Shown here: positions 8,337-17,407 of the stretch, piece after piece
How positions within the stretch are numbered: the first letter of the stretch is position 1
Layout of the letters: every line of letters starts with the position of its first letter
The notes under the pieces: model-generated
The model's input: the letters and a program-made list of their open reading frames with translations, nothing else
What the model was told of the DNA's origin: nothing
The model's database searches: none
NCBI RefSeq assembly: GCF_052156535.1
Contig: NZ_JBQKUP010000021.1
Location: 1-64,000, forward strand
DNA length: 64,000 nucleotides
Origin: Nitrospira_E sp052156535
GTDB taxonomy: Bacteria > Nitrospirota > Nitrospiria > Nitrospirales > UBA8639
Reading direction: 5' to 3'
Program-made: the position numbers and the translations under genes

Positions 8337-9878
8337 TTGTTACGTTTTCCCATTGTCCAAATTTTGATAGGACTCGCCCTCACGACTCCTCTTCTGGGCT
8401 TTGACCATCAGCCCTCCTCTTCTCCATCCATACCCCTGGTTATTGGGAATATCATCCAGGACATTCGCGAACTGAGTCATCCATCGTATCAAGGCCGGCA
8501 GGCCGGCACGGATGGTAGCTTGCAATCAGCCGCCTATCTGGTTGATCGATTCCGATCTCTCGGCTTACAACCGGCCAACCTCGTTTCAAAACACGAACAG
8601 GATTTCCCTTGGTTGCAACAACGGTTCATAACCGCGGTTCAATTGCTTGAGCCATCGACCCTCACCCTATCCCTGATCGGCGCGAACCGGACGCCAATGA
8701 CGATGTTACTTGTTTCAGGGCAGGAGTTTCTTCCAATCTTGGATTCTCCTTCCACCCGAACCACAGCCAAAGTCGTCTTTGTGGGATACGGCATTGTCGA
8801 CCCTGCCCGCGGAATAAATGAATATCAGGGAATGAATGTCCACAATCGCATCGTCCTATTTCTTCGGGGGAAACCTCCTTCCTACCCGGGGTGGATCACG
8901 CATGAAGAAAAAGCGGCCATCGCCAAAGAAAGAGGCGCGGTAGGCTATTTGACGGTAACCGGCCCACTACTTGGTCGTTATGAAGCCCGCAAAGGTCTGG
9001 GGCAGGGTCCTTTGGCCATCTATGGGGAAACACTCGATAACCGCCCCATCCCTGGGGCATGGATACATGGGAAACTTCTTGACCAGGCCTTGAATGCAGC
9101 CAATGACTCGCTCGAAGCCCTGCAACAGGCCGCCAACGATATCAGGACATTTCGTAGCAGACCCCTTCCGATTCTGATCCAATTCCATTGGGATAGCCAC
9201 AGTCAACCCGGAACGCTGACCAATGTCATCGGCATGTTACCGGGTCGCGATCAGGAGCTACGCAAAGAACTCATTCTCATCGGTGCGCATCGCGACCACT
9301 TTGGCCGGCAAGCCGGCTTGTTATTTCCTGGAGCCGATGACAATGCATCCGGAACATCAGTGATGTTGGAACTGACCAGAATGCTCTCCCAAAGCGCCAC
9401 ATCACCCAAACGCACCGTGCTTTTCGTGTCTTTTGACGGAGAAGAACGAGGCCTACTGGGATCGACGCTCTATGTCAGTCATCCCGCCTTTCCATTGGAT
9501 CGAACGGTCGCCATGATCAACCTTGATCATCTAGGCGCGGGGGATGGAACACTGACGGTTGGAGTTACTCGAATGGATAAGATGCTGGCTCAGCAAGCAG
9601 CCGACCAGGCGGGATTAGGCGACAATATTCAAATGTATGGATATTTCCCAGGGGGCGATCATGTCCCATTTTTTGAGGCCGGGGTGCCGACCGTAACAGT
9701 TGTCAGCACTGGCAGGCACCCCCATTTCCATCAACCATCTGATACCCTGGAGTCCATTCAACCCGCAAATTTGGCCATCGCTACCAAATTTCTCTTCTCA
9801 CTGATTACCCTGTTAGCTGACAAGCCTCACGCAGCCTGTCATCCTCAGCTTCCCGCTAAGGATCCGTGCCCAGGGTGA
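8337..9878 (+). CDS. Secreted M28-family metallopeptidase
   Basis: Zinc aminopeptidase-type hydrolase of 513 aa with an N-terminal signal sequence (first 22 residues) and a protease-associated region around GYLTVTGP. The M28 metal ligands are all visible in order: GAHRDHF, GADDNASG, FDGEERGL, INLDHLG and HPHFHQPSD. The start is a TTG, the only reasonable start upstream of the signal peptide in this frame; an AAGGA lies about 14 bases before it. It stands alone between the heme-sensor cluster and a convergent yceI gene. Substrate unknown. Confidence 0.9.
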   Translation: MLRFPIVQILIGLALTTPLLGFDHQPSSSPSIPLVIGNIIQDIRELSHPSYQGRQAGTDGSLQSAAYLVDRFRSLGLQPANLVSKHEQDFPWLQQRFITAVQLLEPSTLTLSLIGANRTPMTMLLVSGQEFLPILDSPSTRTTAKVVFVGYGIVDPARGINEYQGMNVHNRIVLFLRGKPPSYPGWITHEEKAAIAKERGAVGYLTVTGPLLGRYEARKGLGQGPLAIYGETLDNRPIPGAWIHGKLLDQALNAANDSLEALQQAANDIRTFRSRPLPILIQFHWDSHSQPGTLTNVIGMLPGRDQELRKELILIGAHRDHFGRQAGLLFPGADDNASGTSVMLELTRMLSQSATSPKRTVLFVSFDGEERGLLGSTLYVSHPAFPLDRTVAMINLDHLGAGDGTLTVGVTRMDKMLAQQAADQAGLGDNIQMYGYFPGGDHVPFFEAGVPTVTVVSTGRHPHFHQPSDTLESIQPANLAIATKFLFSLITLLADKPHAACHPQLPAKDPCPG

Positions 9879-10047
9879 TGGTATCTGGAATTTATCGACT
9901 CCTTTGAGGAAAATGCTCTGAGCTTGCTGATTGGCTTACCAAAAAAATGGCAGCACCGAACCTCCTCCATTCCTTCACTGCTCAGATTTCCTCGTGAATT
10001 CTCACAGGGAACATGCAGACGGTTACCACACATTCCTCCCTATCACT

Positions 10048-10686
10048 TTATTCTTTTTCTTGTTTCACTTTTTCGACTGTCTTTTCTTTGATGACTTCAA
10101 TTTCCAGAATGATGTTGACCTCATCACCCACGAGCATTCCACCACTATCTAATAATTTGCTGAATTTCATGCCGAAATCCTTTCGGTTCAGCGTGCCGGA
10201 AGCAGTGAAGCCAGCCCGTGTATTGCCCCAAGGATCCTGAGCGACCCCATTAAACGTTCCGATTAATGTGATCTCTTTAGTGACCCCCAACAAAGTCAAA
10301 TCTCCGACAGCGGTGTAGTCGTCTCCGGTTTTCTTATAGCTTTTCATGGTATAGGTCATGGTCGGAAACTTCTGAACGTCAAAAAAATCCGGGCTTCGTA
10401 AATGCTCGTCCCGTTTCGGATGGTCGGTCGTGACCGAGGCGGTCTGGATGACCGCTTCAATGGTTTTAAATTCCTTCTCCTCTGCGTCCACCTCCACAAT
10501 TCCTGAATACTCCGTAAACTTGCCATTGGTTTTGGACACCACCATATGGGCAACTTGAAATCCAACCCTGGAATGATCATGATCCAGTTTCCACTTAGCC
10601 ATTTCTGCAACCGAAGCCGTGACAAACCCAAAACCAACGATCAGAACCGTTCCAATCCCAAAACACACTTTCGAAACCTTCCGCAT
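10048..10686 (-). CDS. YceI-family periplasmic lipocalin-like protein
   Basis: YceI proteins are small periplasmic beta-barrel proteins that bind isoprenoid-like ligands. After a signal peptide (about residues 1-26, ending SVAEMA) come the typical WKLDHDHSRVGFQVAHM start and TVGD-like, GVTKEITLIG and GMKFSKLLD stretches. The start is the second of two adjacent ATGs (10686), seven bases after GGGAGG; the first (10689) is nearly as good. A longer frame begins at 10758 but lacks a ribosome site. The C-terminus is lysine/glutamate-rich. Confidence 0.9.
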   Translation of the reverse strand: MRKVSKVCFGIGTVLIVGFGFVTASVAEMAKWKLDHDHSRVGFQVAHMVVSKTNGKFTEYSGIVEVDAEEKEFKTIEAVIQTASVTTDHPKRDEHLRSPDFFDVQKFPTMTYTMKSYKKTGDDYTAVGDLTLLGVTKEITLIGTFNGVAQDPWGNTRAGFTASGTLNRKDFGMKFSKLLDSGGMLVGDEVNIILEIEVIKEKTVEKVKQEKE

Positions 10687-10708
10687 CATATAACCTCCCG
10701 TGACATTT

Positions 10709-10734
10709 GAAGACCTACTGGTTGTAGGGTCTTC
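10709..10734 (-). promoter_or_regulatory. Hairpin in the 5' leader of yceI
   Basis: On the plus strand GAAGACCTAC and GTAGGGTCTTC pair with one bulged base around a 5-base loop, about 22 bp upstream of the yceI ATG. It may shape the leader mRNA or be a regulator site. Confidence 0.4.
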
Positions 10735-10798
10735 GTTCATAAATAAACAAGAGCACATGATCTACGAATCATCCAACATTTTATGCTGGGATAAAGAT

Positions 10799-11464
10799 CT
10801 ATCCGACCGACGAGCTGCCGTTGCCGGAAGCTGGACCATCCAGCCATTTGTCAATGAGTGAAACCATCACCCCTGTGGGTTGATACCCCTGGGTTAATCT
10901 GATGTGGTCATGACCACTTTGACCAAGCAGGGCTGGAAAACCACTCACTCCCAATTGGCGAGCCCGTTCAAACTCCTGCCAGACCAATTGTTTCATCGCA
11001 GAATCATGAAACCATTCCATAAACCTGTCCTGGTCAATACCTTGTGTGCTGGCAAGATCCGCCAATATCTCCGGATGGGTGACATCCTGGTTCTTCACGT
11101 AAAATGCTTCCTGCACAGCATTCAAAAACACAAATTCCTTATCCGGAGCTAATTGCCGAATTACCATCATCGCTCGTGATGGCGGTTCGGTGTCATACAT
11201 GAACGAAGACTCAGGATGAAAATCAAAGTTAAATGGCTGACCGGTTCGTTCATGGACCGCATGCCAATGACTGAGAATGTAGGCACGCCGTCGCTCATCA
11301 AACCGTTCAGTATTGCCGGGGCGCAAACCACCTAACAATACCTCGATCGTGACCCGATCTCGATATCGCCGAACGATCTCATCAATGACTGGTGAAAATC
11401 CCCAGCACCATGAACACATGGGATCAACCACATAGATAAGCGATTTCACCATCACGTCTACCAT
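10799..11464 (-). CDS. DsbA-family (FrnE-like) thiol oxidoreductase
   Basis: Thioredoxin-fold protein with the active-site motif CSWCWGFSPV close to the N-terminus, SRAMMVIRQLAP in the helical insertion, and VSGFPALL, the cis-proline region. This pattern fits the FrnE/DsbA-like subfamily, which acts in the cytoplasm rather than with a signal peptide. The start at 11464 is preferred because GAGGGAG stands just upstream; the reading frame extends to 11527 without a good ribosome site. Length 221 aa, normal for the group. It is transcribed in the same direction as yceI, 112 bp upstream. Confidence 0.87.
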   Translation of the reverse strand: MVDVMVKSLIYVVDPMCSWCWGFSPVIDEIVRRYRDRVTIEVLLGGLRPGNTERFDERRRAYILSHWHAVHERTGQPFNFDFHPESSFMYDTEPPSRAMMVIRQLAPDKEFVFLNAVQEAFYVKNQDVTHPEILADLASTQGIDQDRFMEWFHDSAMKQLVWQEFERARQLGVSGFPALLGQSGHDHIRLTQGYQPTGVMVSLIDKWLDGPASGNGSSSVG

Positions 11465-11766
11465 CAGGCTCCCTCGGTTACCTGCCCAGACACATCCAAC
11501 AAGGTAATACCCTACAAATGGAATCAAAATACTTTACCACACCGGATATATGGAACTTATCAATTTCCCCTCAAAGTTTCTTTTAAATTTCATGTAGGTT
11601 TATGTGTGTCTGAAACAACACCTGCGAACTCCCTCCCCTTCCAAACCACATCAACCGCCCTACATTTGTATGCTGTAAAAATCCAGCATCCTCGAATCTA
11701 TAATAGCCCAATCTTTACACGTTAAAAACGAATGAATCATAATAGGGTTCTTATTTGGAAGACGCT
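11465..11766. other. Divergent intergenic region
   Basis: About 300 bp between the divergently read DsbA-like gene and the sigma-54 activator. It is AT-rich and must hold promoters for both, but I see no convincing operator, hairpin or small gene. Confidence 0.4.
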
Positions 11767-13704
11767 ATGACAAGATCCCCTCAGAATCCGCTAGCGAACC
11801 TCAACGAAGAGACTGCACTCCGAACTATCCTGGAGGGGACCGCCACTGTCACGGGGGAACGATTTTTTGAAGCCCTGGTGGAAAACCTGGCCAAAGCCCT
11901 GCACACCCATGCCGCCTGGGTCACGGAATATTTTCCGGAATCCCGCCATTTGAAAGCCCTGGCTTTTTATTTAGATGGCACGTTCCTCAAAAATTGGGAA
12001 ATGGATATTGCCGGGACTCCGTGCGAGCACGTTATCGAGCAAGCCCGACTCATACATTTTCCAGACAACTTATTAAATCTCTTTCCTATTGATCCGGATA
12101 TCGTCGGCATGAAGGCAGCCAGCTATATGGGTCTCCCACTTGTCGATTCGGTCGGAAATATCCTCGGACATCTGGCGGTCATGGATACCAGAACCATGCC
12201 GGCGGAACCCCGGGTGCAGACGATTTTTCGAATTTTTGCATCAAGAGCGAGCGCCGAACTCCAGCGCCTCCAAGCAGAATCCGCTACCCGTGAACGAGAA
12301 CAAAAGTTACGGCGATTTGTCGACAGTGCGATGGATGCCATTATTGAATTGGATGAAGATCTTCGAGTCACCCGAATCAATCCGGCTGCCGAGAAGGTGT
12401 TTCAATGCAAAGCCACCCATTTGTTTGGTAAGAATTTTTCCCACTCTCTTGTCCAAAAGGATTCTGAAAAATTACGATTTCTTATCCAGGAACTCAACAC
12501 GAAACCTTCAGGCCAGCGATCTCTCTGGATTTCCGGTGGCTTCAAGGCCCTCCGCCCGGACGGCTCGGAATTTCCCGCGGAAGCCACACTTTCCCAATTT
12601 CATATTGAGGGAAGGGTCTACTACAGCCTGATTCTTCGTAATGTGAATGAACGCCTGGAAGCGGAACAAAAAATTCGGTCCCTCACGATTGAAAAAGAAT
12701 TTCTCAAAGAAGAATTACATGAGCTCCAACATTTTGGGGAAATTTTGGGGAATAGTCCCGCCTTGGTGCACGTCCTCCGGGACATCCAACAGGTCGCCGA
12801 TACCGAAGCCACGGTGCTCATTTCAGGCGAAACCGGGACCGGCAAAGAGGTGATGGCCCGCGCCATTCATGCCAACAGCCGGCGTCGGAATCACCCATTC
12901 ATCAAAGTAAATTGCGCGGCCATTCCTGCTACCTTAATCGAAAGTGAATTTTTTGGACATGAACAGGGTGCGTTTACCGGCGCCACGAAAAAGCGGGAAG
13001 GACGGTTTTCATTGGCCGACGGAGGGACCATTTTTCTGGATGAAATCGGCGAACTACCTTTGGATCTTCAAGGAAAACTGTTACGCGTTCTTCAGGAAGG
13101 GGAATTCGATCCGGTCGGCAGTTCCCACACCAAAAAGGTAAATGTCCGTGTCCTGGCAGCGACAAATCGGGATTTACAGAAGGAGGTCCAAGACGGAAAA
13201 TTTCGTGAAGATCTTTTTTATCGATTAAATGTCTTTCCCATCCATCTTCCGCCTTTGCGTGAACGCGGAGAAGATGTGGTCATCCTGGCCAACACATTTG
13301 TTCAGCATTTTGCTCAACGAATGGGTCGGACGGTGACCCCCCTTTCCCCTGACGCACTCGGACGACTCACGGCGTACCATTGGCCGGGAAATGTCCGGGA
13401 ATTGCAAAACGTGATCGAGCGGGCTGTCATTACGGCCCAAAACAGTCAATTAAATCTTGACCGTGCCCTCCCTGATGTTGAAGAGAAACTCTCCTCCTCT
13501 CCAGAAACTCTTACACAGGAGCCATCCACCTGCATTCGCACTCTTCAGGAACTTCATAATATGGAGCGACAAAATATTCTGCTAGCTCTGGAACAAAGCG
13601 GCTGGAAAGTATCCGGTGAACAAGGAGCGGCCAAACTGCTGGGCATGAATGCTTCAACACTTGCATCTCGTATGAAAGCTTTGGGCATTACTCGCGCGAA
13701 ATAA
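11767..13704 (+). CDS. GAF-PAS sigma-54-dependent transcriptional activator
   Basis: Bacterial enhancer-binding protein of about 645 aa. The GAF domain occupies about residues 20-175 and PAS about 190-310. The AAA+ domain (about 330-565) has Walker A GETGTGKE, the sigma-54 contact loop GAFTGA, Walker B TIFLDEIGELP and the arginine-finger region. A Fis-type helix-turn-helix lies at the C-terminus (MNASTLASRMKALGI). There is no receiver domain, so it should respond to a ligand through GAF/PAS. ATG 11767 follows GGAAGA; TTG at 11755 is an alternative. A palindrome array and a sigma-54 promoter lie directly downstream, so the OsmC-family gene is its obvious target. Its GAF domain resembles that of the hybrid kinase at 40-43 kb. 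Confidence 0.92.
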   Translation: MTRSPQNPLANLNEETALRTILEGTATVTGERFFEALVENLAKALHTHAAWVTEYFPESRHLKALAFYLDGTFLKNWEMDIAGTPCEHVIEQARLIHFPDNLLNLFPIDPDIVGMKAASYMGLPLVDSVGNILGHLAVMDTRTMPAEPRVQTIFRIFASRASAELQRLQAESATREREQKLRRFVDSAMDAIIELDEDLRVTRINPAAEKVFQCKATHLFGKNFSHSLVQKDSEKLRFLIQELNTKPSGQRSLWISGGFKALRPDGSEFPAEATLSQFHIEGRVYYSLILRNVNERLEAEQKIRSLTIEKEFLKEELHELQHFGEILGNSPALVHVLRDIQQVADTEATVLISGETGTGKEVMARAIHANSRRRNHPFIKVNCAAIPATLIESEFFGHEQGAFTGATKKREGRFSLADGGTIFLDEIGELPLDLQGKLLRVLQEGEFDPVGSSHTKKVNVRVLAATNRDLQKEVQDGKFREDLFYRLNVFPIHLPPLRERGEDVVILANTFVQHFAQRMGRTVTPLSPDALGRLTAYHWPGNVRELQNVIERAVITAQNSQLNLDRALPDVEEKLSSSPETLTQEPSTCIRTLQELHNMERQNILLALEQSGWKVSGEQGAAKLLGMNASTLASRMKALGITRAK

Positions 13705-13786
13705 TTCCTGCACGATTTCTACCCATTTTTTTTCAATTCTTTCCGATTCCCTTTTAGCATTTCTTCATTTCCAGGATTCTATTCAG

Positions 13787-13871
13787 TTTGCGAAATTTCG
13801 TAAATTTGAATTATGAAATTTCGCAATTCGGCAAATTTCGTGAGCGAATTTCACGCCTCATGAAATTGCAA
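13787..13871. promoter_or_regulatory. Palindrome array, probable enhancer sites
   Basis: A cluster of GAAATTTCG-type sites: a near-perfect palindrome TTTGCGAAATTTCGTAAA (13787-13804), an inverted relative ATTATGAAATTTCGCAATT (about 13810-13828), then GCAAATTTCGTGAGCGAATT (13831-13850) and TGAAATTGCAA. It lies about 40-140 bp upstream of a sigma-54 promoter and immediately after a sigma-54 activator gene, the usual place for enhancer sites of that activator. Confidence 0.7.
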
Positions 13872-13909
13872 CAAATTGTTTTTATTGATTTTTATTAAAA
13901 ATTTAAGCC

Positions 13910-13925
13910 TGGCACACCCCCTGCA
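13910..13925 (+). promoter_or_regulatory. Sigma-54 promoter (-24/-12) for the OsmC-family gene
   Basis: TGGCACACCCCCTGCA matches the consensus TGGCAC-N5-TTGCA with one mismatch and has the invariant GG-N10-GC spacing. Transcription should start near 13936. Confidence 0.85.
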
Positions 13926-14121
13926 AAATATCCTTGGCATGGAAGACAGCATATATCAAACAGGTTCTCAAGGAGAAGGCAGGAACAACATGACGAGTCA
14001 GGATGAGCGAAATTCAAACTCTCAGACGCCAGCTGAAAAGCGGAGCCTTCAGGATATGTGCCGTCAGGCGGATCAACTTTTTTTTTACATGCTGTTTCAC
14101 ACTCAACCAGGAGGATGTGCC

Positions 14122-14691
14122 ATGTCATCAGTCGCCACACCATCAACTATCAATGGGGTCAACGTCGAACAATTAGGGACCAATATCCATGCCATTCAAG
14201 GCGAACCCGGTTTGGCCAAATTTCAGTTCCGGGCCACCAACAGCTGGATCAATGGGGGGCACAATCGCACCACGATCAAGGAGTTTTACGGAGTGGGCAA
14301 AGAAGATACGACCCGAACCGAGCCGTTTGTGCTTGATGCCGATGAACCGCCCGTCTTGTTAGGAGAGGATCTGGGAGCCAACCCGGTGGAGTTTGTGTTG
14401 CATGCCCTGGCGTCCTGCTTAACCACGTCGATGATCTATCATGCGGCCGCCTGTGGCATCAAAATTGATTCAGTGGAATCCCGGCTAGAGGGGGATTTGG
14501 ATCTTCGCGGGTTTCTAGGTTTATCGAAAGATGTTCGTCCGGGCTATCAAAACCTCCGGGTACACTTCACCGTGAAAAGTGACGCGCCAGCCGAGACAAT
14601 TCGGGAATTGACGAAGTATTCCCCTGTTTTCGACATTGTATCCAATCCCGTGCCGGTGGCCATTTCGGTAGATACAAAAGGGACCAACTGA
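14122..14691 (+). CDS. OsmC-family protein
   Basis: OsmC/Ohr-fold protein of 189 aa. Members use a cysteine thiol to reduce organic peroxides. Diagnostic stretches are FRATNSWINGGHNRT, GEDLGANPVEFVLHALASCLTT (which holds the conserved cysteine) and VKSDAPAETIRELTKYSPVFD. The start at 14122 follows AGGAGG with a 7-base spacer. The frame is open further upstream with ATGs at 13939 and 13990 and could give an N-terminal extension of 44-61 residues, since the promoter lies at 13910. Expression should depend on sigma-54 and the neighbouring activator, which suggests induction by a specific stress rather than constitutive use. Confidence 0.88.
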   Translation: MSSVATPSTINGVNVEQLGTNIHAIQGEPGLAKFQFRATNSWINGGHNRTTIKEFYGVGKEDTTRTEPFVLDADEPPVLLGEDLGANPVEFVLHALASCLTTSMIYHAAACGIKIDSVESRLEGDLDLRGFLGLSKDVRPGYQNLRVHFTVKSDAPAETIRELTKYSPVFDIVSNPVPVAISVDTKGTN

Positions 14692-14708
14692 CCAGAGACA
14701 TAGCTGAT

Positions 14709-14731
14709 TGCCTCAGGCCAAACCTGAGGCA
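14709..14731 (+). terminator. Hairpin after the OsmC-family gene
   Basis: TGCCTCAGG / CCTGAGGCA form a 9-bp perfect stem with a 5-base loop, 18 bp past the stop codon. There is no T-run after it, so termination may be weak. Confidence 0.55.
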
Positions 14732-14770
14732 GTCGGCCCTTAAACTTCCGAATCAAAAGGAGCTACGATC

Positions 14771-15470
14771 ATGAAACGTCTCGTGTTTTTTTATCTATGG
14801 CACCCTGTGCTACCTATCTTTCCTTGGCATCTTTATAGATGCCGTAGGCTTTCTGGGAAATTTTGGCGTCTCCAATACCATTGATGGCCAACCCGGGGTT
14901 CCAGTCTGGCAGGCTCTGGCCATCAATTCGTTTCTGTTGGGAATTGAACGTAGCACTTATTTGCTCTGTACCAACATTGCACTGGCTCTCTTGTTTTATG
15001 CCTGGCAACCCATGGGAGGCAGAATTTGGCACATTCAAGACCCAGTCGAGCAGGGCCTGCTGTATGGCCAGTTTGCGGCGGGTTGGGGATTAATTCTCAT
15101 GGCCACATTCCTCATCAATCATTTTGATTTGTTCGGTATGCGGCAGGTCTGGCTCTATCTGCGAAAACAAGAGTACACACCATTACCGTTCAAGACCCCG
15201 GCCCTGTATCGGCAGGTACGGCATCCTCTCTATGTCGGTTGGCTCTTGGCCTTCTGGGCCACTCCCACGATGACGGTTGCCCATCTGGTCTTTTCGGTGA
15301 CGACCACCATCTATATCCTGATGTCCATTCAATCGGAAGAGAAGGATTTGGTGGCTTTCCATGGAGAGGCGTATAAAGATTATCAAGAACGAGTACCCAA
15401 AATTATTCCACGGCTATTCAGAGGGAGCTTTATGGGGAAACCACAAGCCCCAAGGACCATGGCTACATGA
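14771..15470 (+). pseudogene. Broken MddA-like methanethiol S-methyltransferase (isoprenylcysteine methyltransferase family)
   Basis: From ATG 14771 the product reads MKRLVFF and then goes out of frame in a run of seven Ts (14785-14792). With six Ts it continues IYGTLCYLSFLGIFIDAVGF, the normal N-terminus of MddA-type proteins, and stays open to 15470. The intact part (from about 14937) has DLFGMRQVWLYLR, YTPLPFKTP, YRQVRHPLYVGWLL and IQSEEKDLVAFHG, which are strong family signatures. Between AINSFLLG and IERSTY I would expect about 25 more residues (a conserved LQHS...RWW segment), so an in-frame internal deletion is also likely. The homopolymer error could be a sequencing fault; the deletion could not. 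Multi-pass membrane enzyme, now probably inactive. Confidence 0.75.
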
Positions 15471-15803
15471 GGGCCAAAAGTACGCAATCCGCTGCCTGAA
15501 AAACCCACGCAGCGGCGGGCTTCATCTCTTTACCGGGGAAGAGAAGACAACCATGCGCACATTGAAAACCGGGGTATTCCAGAATCCTTTACAGGAACTT
15601 ACCTGGATGAAAAAGTTTGGATGGTATGGAGTGGTCTTTTCCTGCTCAAAGGAGCATTCTGGCTTATCACCCCTTTCATTATTCTTGCATTCAACTAAAT
15701 ATTCTCGCCCGTTTTCCGGGCCGCCGACTCATGAGCACGCTGAGCAATGAACCTCCCACAGAGGAACGTATCCCACGGCATTAAGCTTGCCCCCCGGCAA
15801 GGC
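15471..15803. other. Intergenic region
   Basis: About 330 bp between the mddA-like pseudogene and the convergent cupin gene. No gene, terminator or repeat that I can support. Confidence 0.4.
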
Positions 15804-16130
15804 TCAGTCCCTCCAATACACTGCAAGCCAGATCGTATCTCGTTGGGGATCGGTCCATTCCACACGATGCCTGGTATGGGCGGAAAGATAAAGCGTATCC
15901 CCAGGACCAAGCATCATTTCAGGTTGTCCCTCAATTTTGAGTGTGGCTTTTCCTGCCAGTACCACAACCCATTCATGCTCAGCCTGGTCATACCAAAAGT
16001 CTGGTGGAGATGCCTGACCCCTTGACACGATCCGTTCAATTCGTACAGAACGACTCCTCAATACCTCACTCGTCAATTCGTGGTCAAAGTGTTCAGGAAT
16101 ATTGGCGAACAGATTTTGACATAGTTCCAT
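15804..16130 (-). CDS. Small cupin-domain protein
   Basis: A single-cupin protein of 108 aa with the two motifs of the fold: HEWVVVLAGKATLKIEG and the later GDTLYLSAHTRHRVEW, supplying several histidines and a glutamate suited to metal binding. The start at 16130 follows AAAGGTG with a workable spacer; a GTG at 16160 would add ten residues. It stands alone. Small cupins of this type are of unknown substrate and I cannot narrow it down. Confidence 0.8.
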   Translation of the reverse strand: MELCQNLFANIPEHFDHELTSEVLRSRSVRIERIVSRGQASPPDFWYDQAEHEWVVVLAGKATLKIEGQPEMMLGPGDTLYLSAHTRHRVEWTDPQRDTIWLAVYWRD

Positions 16131-16456
16131 TCCCTGCACCTTTCTTGACAAATCGGTCACATAAAATGAAGCTCATAGAACGGTCCCGGCCTTATGGCAT
16201 TCTCTTTCTTAGGCCTGGCTGACCGACTTAAGTGGATTGAGGCGAGCTCTGATGATGGGGAAAAACCAAAGGATTGTCAGCGGCTGGATATGGAAGAGGT
16301 AAAGGCTCAAGCAGAAGATTCAGCAGATTGCCGATAATTTAAATGGGGGAGCACAAACAATGGACCGGACAGACCCTTAGGAAGAATTGACTCCCCTATT
16401 CTCCACTCCAGACGCTCCCCCAAGGCATGCCTCTAGGTAAATTGACTTATAAACTC
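16131..16456. other. Intergenic region
   Basis: About 330 bp upstream of the cupin gene and downstream of the Pal-like gene, both on the minus strand. Nothing recognisable beyond expected promoter space. Confidence 0.4.
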
Positions 16457-17407
16457 TTACTGTACGACAAAATGACCACGTCGGTTTTCCTGCCAGCACT
16501 CTTCATTCTGATCGGTGCAAAACGGCTTCTCTTTTCCATAACTCACAACCTGCAGATTTTCACTGGGGACGCCCAAATCCACTAAATATTCCCTCACCGC
16601 ATTTGCTCGTCGCTCACCAAGCACCATGTTATAACTTTCCGTGCCACGCTGATCACAATGTCCCTCGATTACAATCTTGTTATTCGCTAAGCCGGATGCC
16701 AGTGCTTGGGCATTTTCTTGCAGAACGGAGATCGCATCAGCCCGAATAGAAAATCGGTCATAATCGAAATAAATATCTCCCAGGGATTTGAGCAAAGCTT
16801 CCGTTTTCTTTTCAATCACTTCGGGCATCGCTGGGGTTTGCTGGGCCGATTTGTCCGCCTCGGGTTCCACCCGAGCGATCATTTGTTCCGGCGGAGCCGC
16901 GTCTTCCCGAATTACCGGTCGTGCCGGCATTTCCGGTTCAAGCGCAATCGGCGGGATCCCAACCACTTGCGATGATTCTTGAGGAGAAGCCTGGCCTGGT
17001 GTGGTTGGTATGATAGGAGACGGAGGAATGACGGGTTCAGCTACCAGGGGAGCTTCTAGAGGCGAAGAGGCAGTAGGTTCGGCGACTGTCGTTCGAGGAG
17101 TAGCAAAAATATCAGCGGGAGCCGAGGGACGAATAACCGGGCGGACAGGCTCTTCAACAGGAATGTCCATAGGCGGAATCCCTATGAACGTTTCGGCTTG
17201 CACGGGTGGCTGAACGACCGCCTCAACAGGTGGCGTCACAGGTTCAACCTTTGCTACTTCTTCGGGCTTGGCAGGAGGTTCAGTCACACTGATAACCGTC
17301 GTTTGTAGTTTGGAACTACACCCCGCCATTATCGCAATCAGGCATCCGCCCAATAAGCCAAATTTCCCTACTTTCCAGACATTCGAAAAAGACAATACTT
17401 CGATCAT
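16457..17407 (-). CDS. Pal/OmpA-family outer-membrane lipoprotein with proline-rich spacer
   Basis: Lipoprotein of 316 aa that should anchor the outer membrane to peptidoglycan. The signal peptide ends with the lipobox IMAGC (Cys 30). A long Pro/Glu/Val-rich linker (about 35-200) contains an imperfect repeat of the GIPP...RPVIR type. The C-terminal OmpA-like domain (about 210-316) has IYFDYDRFSI, IEGHCDQRGTESYN and GERRANAVREYL, the peptidoglycan-binding signature of Pal. The start at 17407 sits seven bases after GGAGG. Pal is usually about 170 aa, so the linker roughly doubles it. No tol genes are adjacent. Confidence 0.9.
   Translation of the reverse strand: MIEVLSFSNVWKVGKFGLLGGCLIAIMAGCSSKLQTTVISVTEPPAKPEEVAKVEPVTPPVEAVVQPPVQAETFIGIPPMDIPVEEPVRPVIRPSAPADIFATPRTTVAEPTASSPLEAPLVAEPVIPPSPIIPTTPGQASPQESSQVVGIPPIALEPEMPARPVIREDAAPPEQMIARVEPEADKSAQQTPAMPEVIEKKTEALLKSLGDIYFDYDRFSIRADAISVLQENAQALASGLANNKIVIEGHCDQRGTESYNMVLGERRANAVREYLVDLGVPSENLQVVSYGKEKPFCTDQNEECWQENRRGHFVVQ

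Noticed and set aside
15361..15750. Plus-strand frame of 129 aa after the mddA-like pseudogene
   Set aside because: Starts inside the pseudogene in a different frame and has no ribosome site or recognisable domain.
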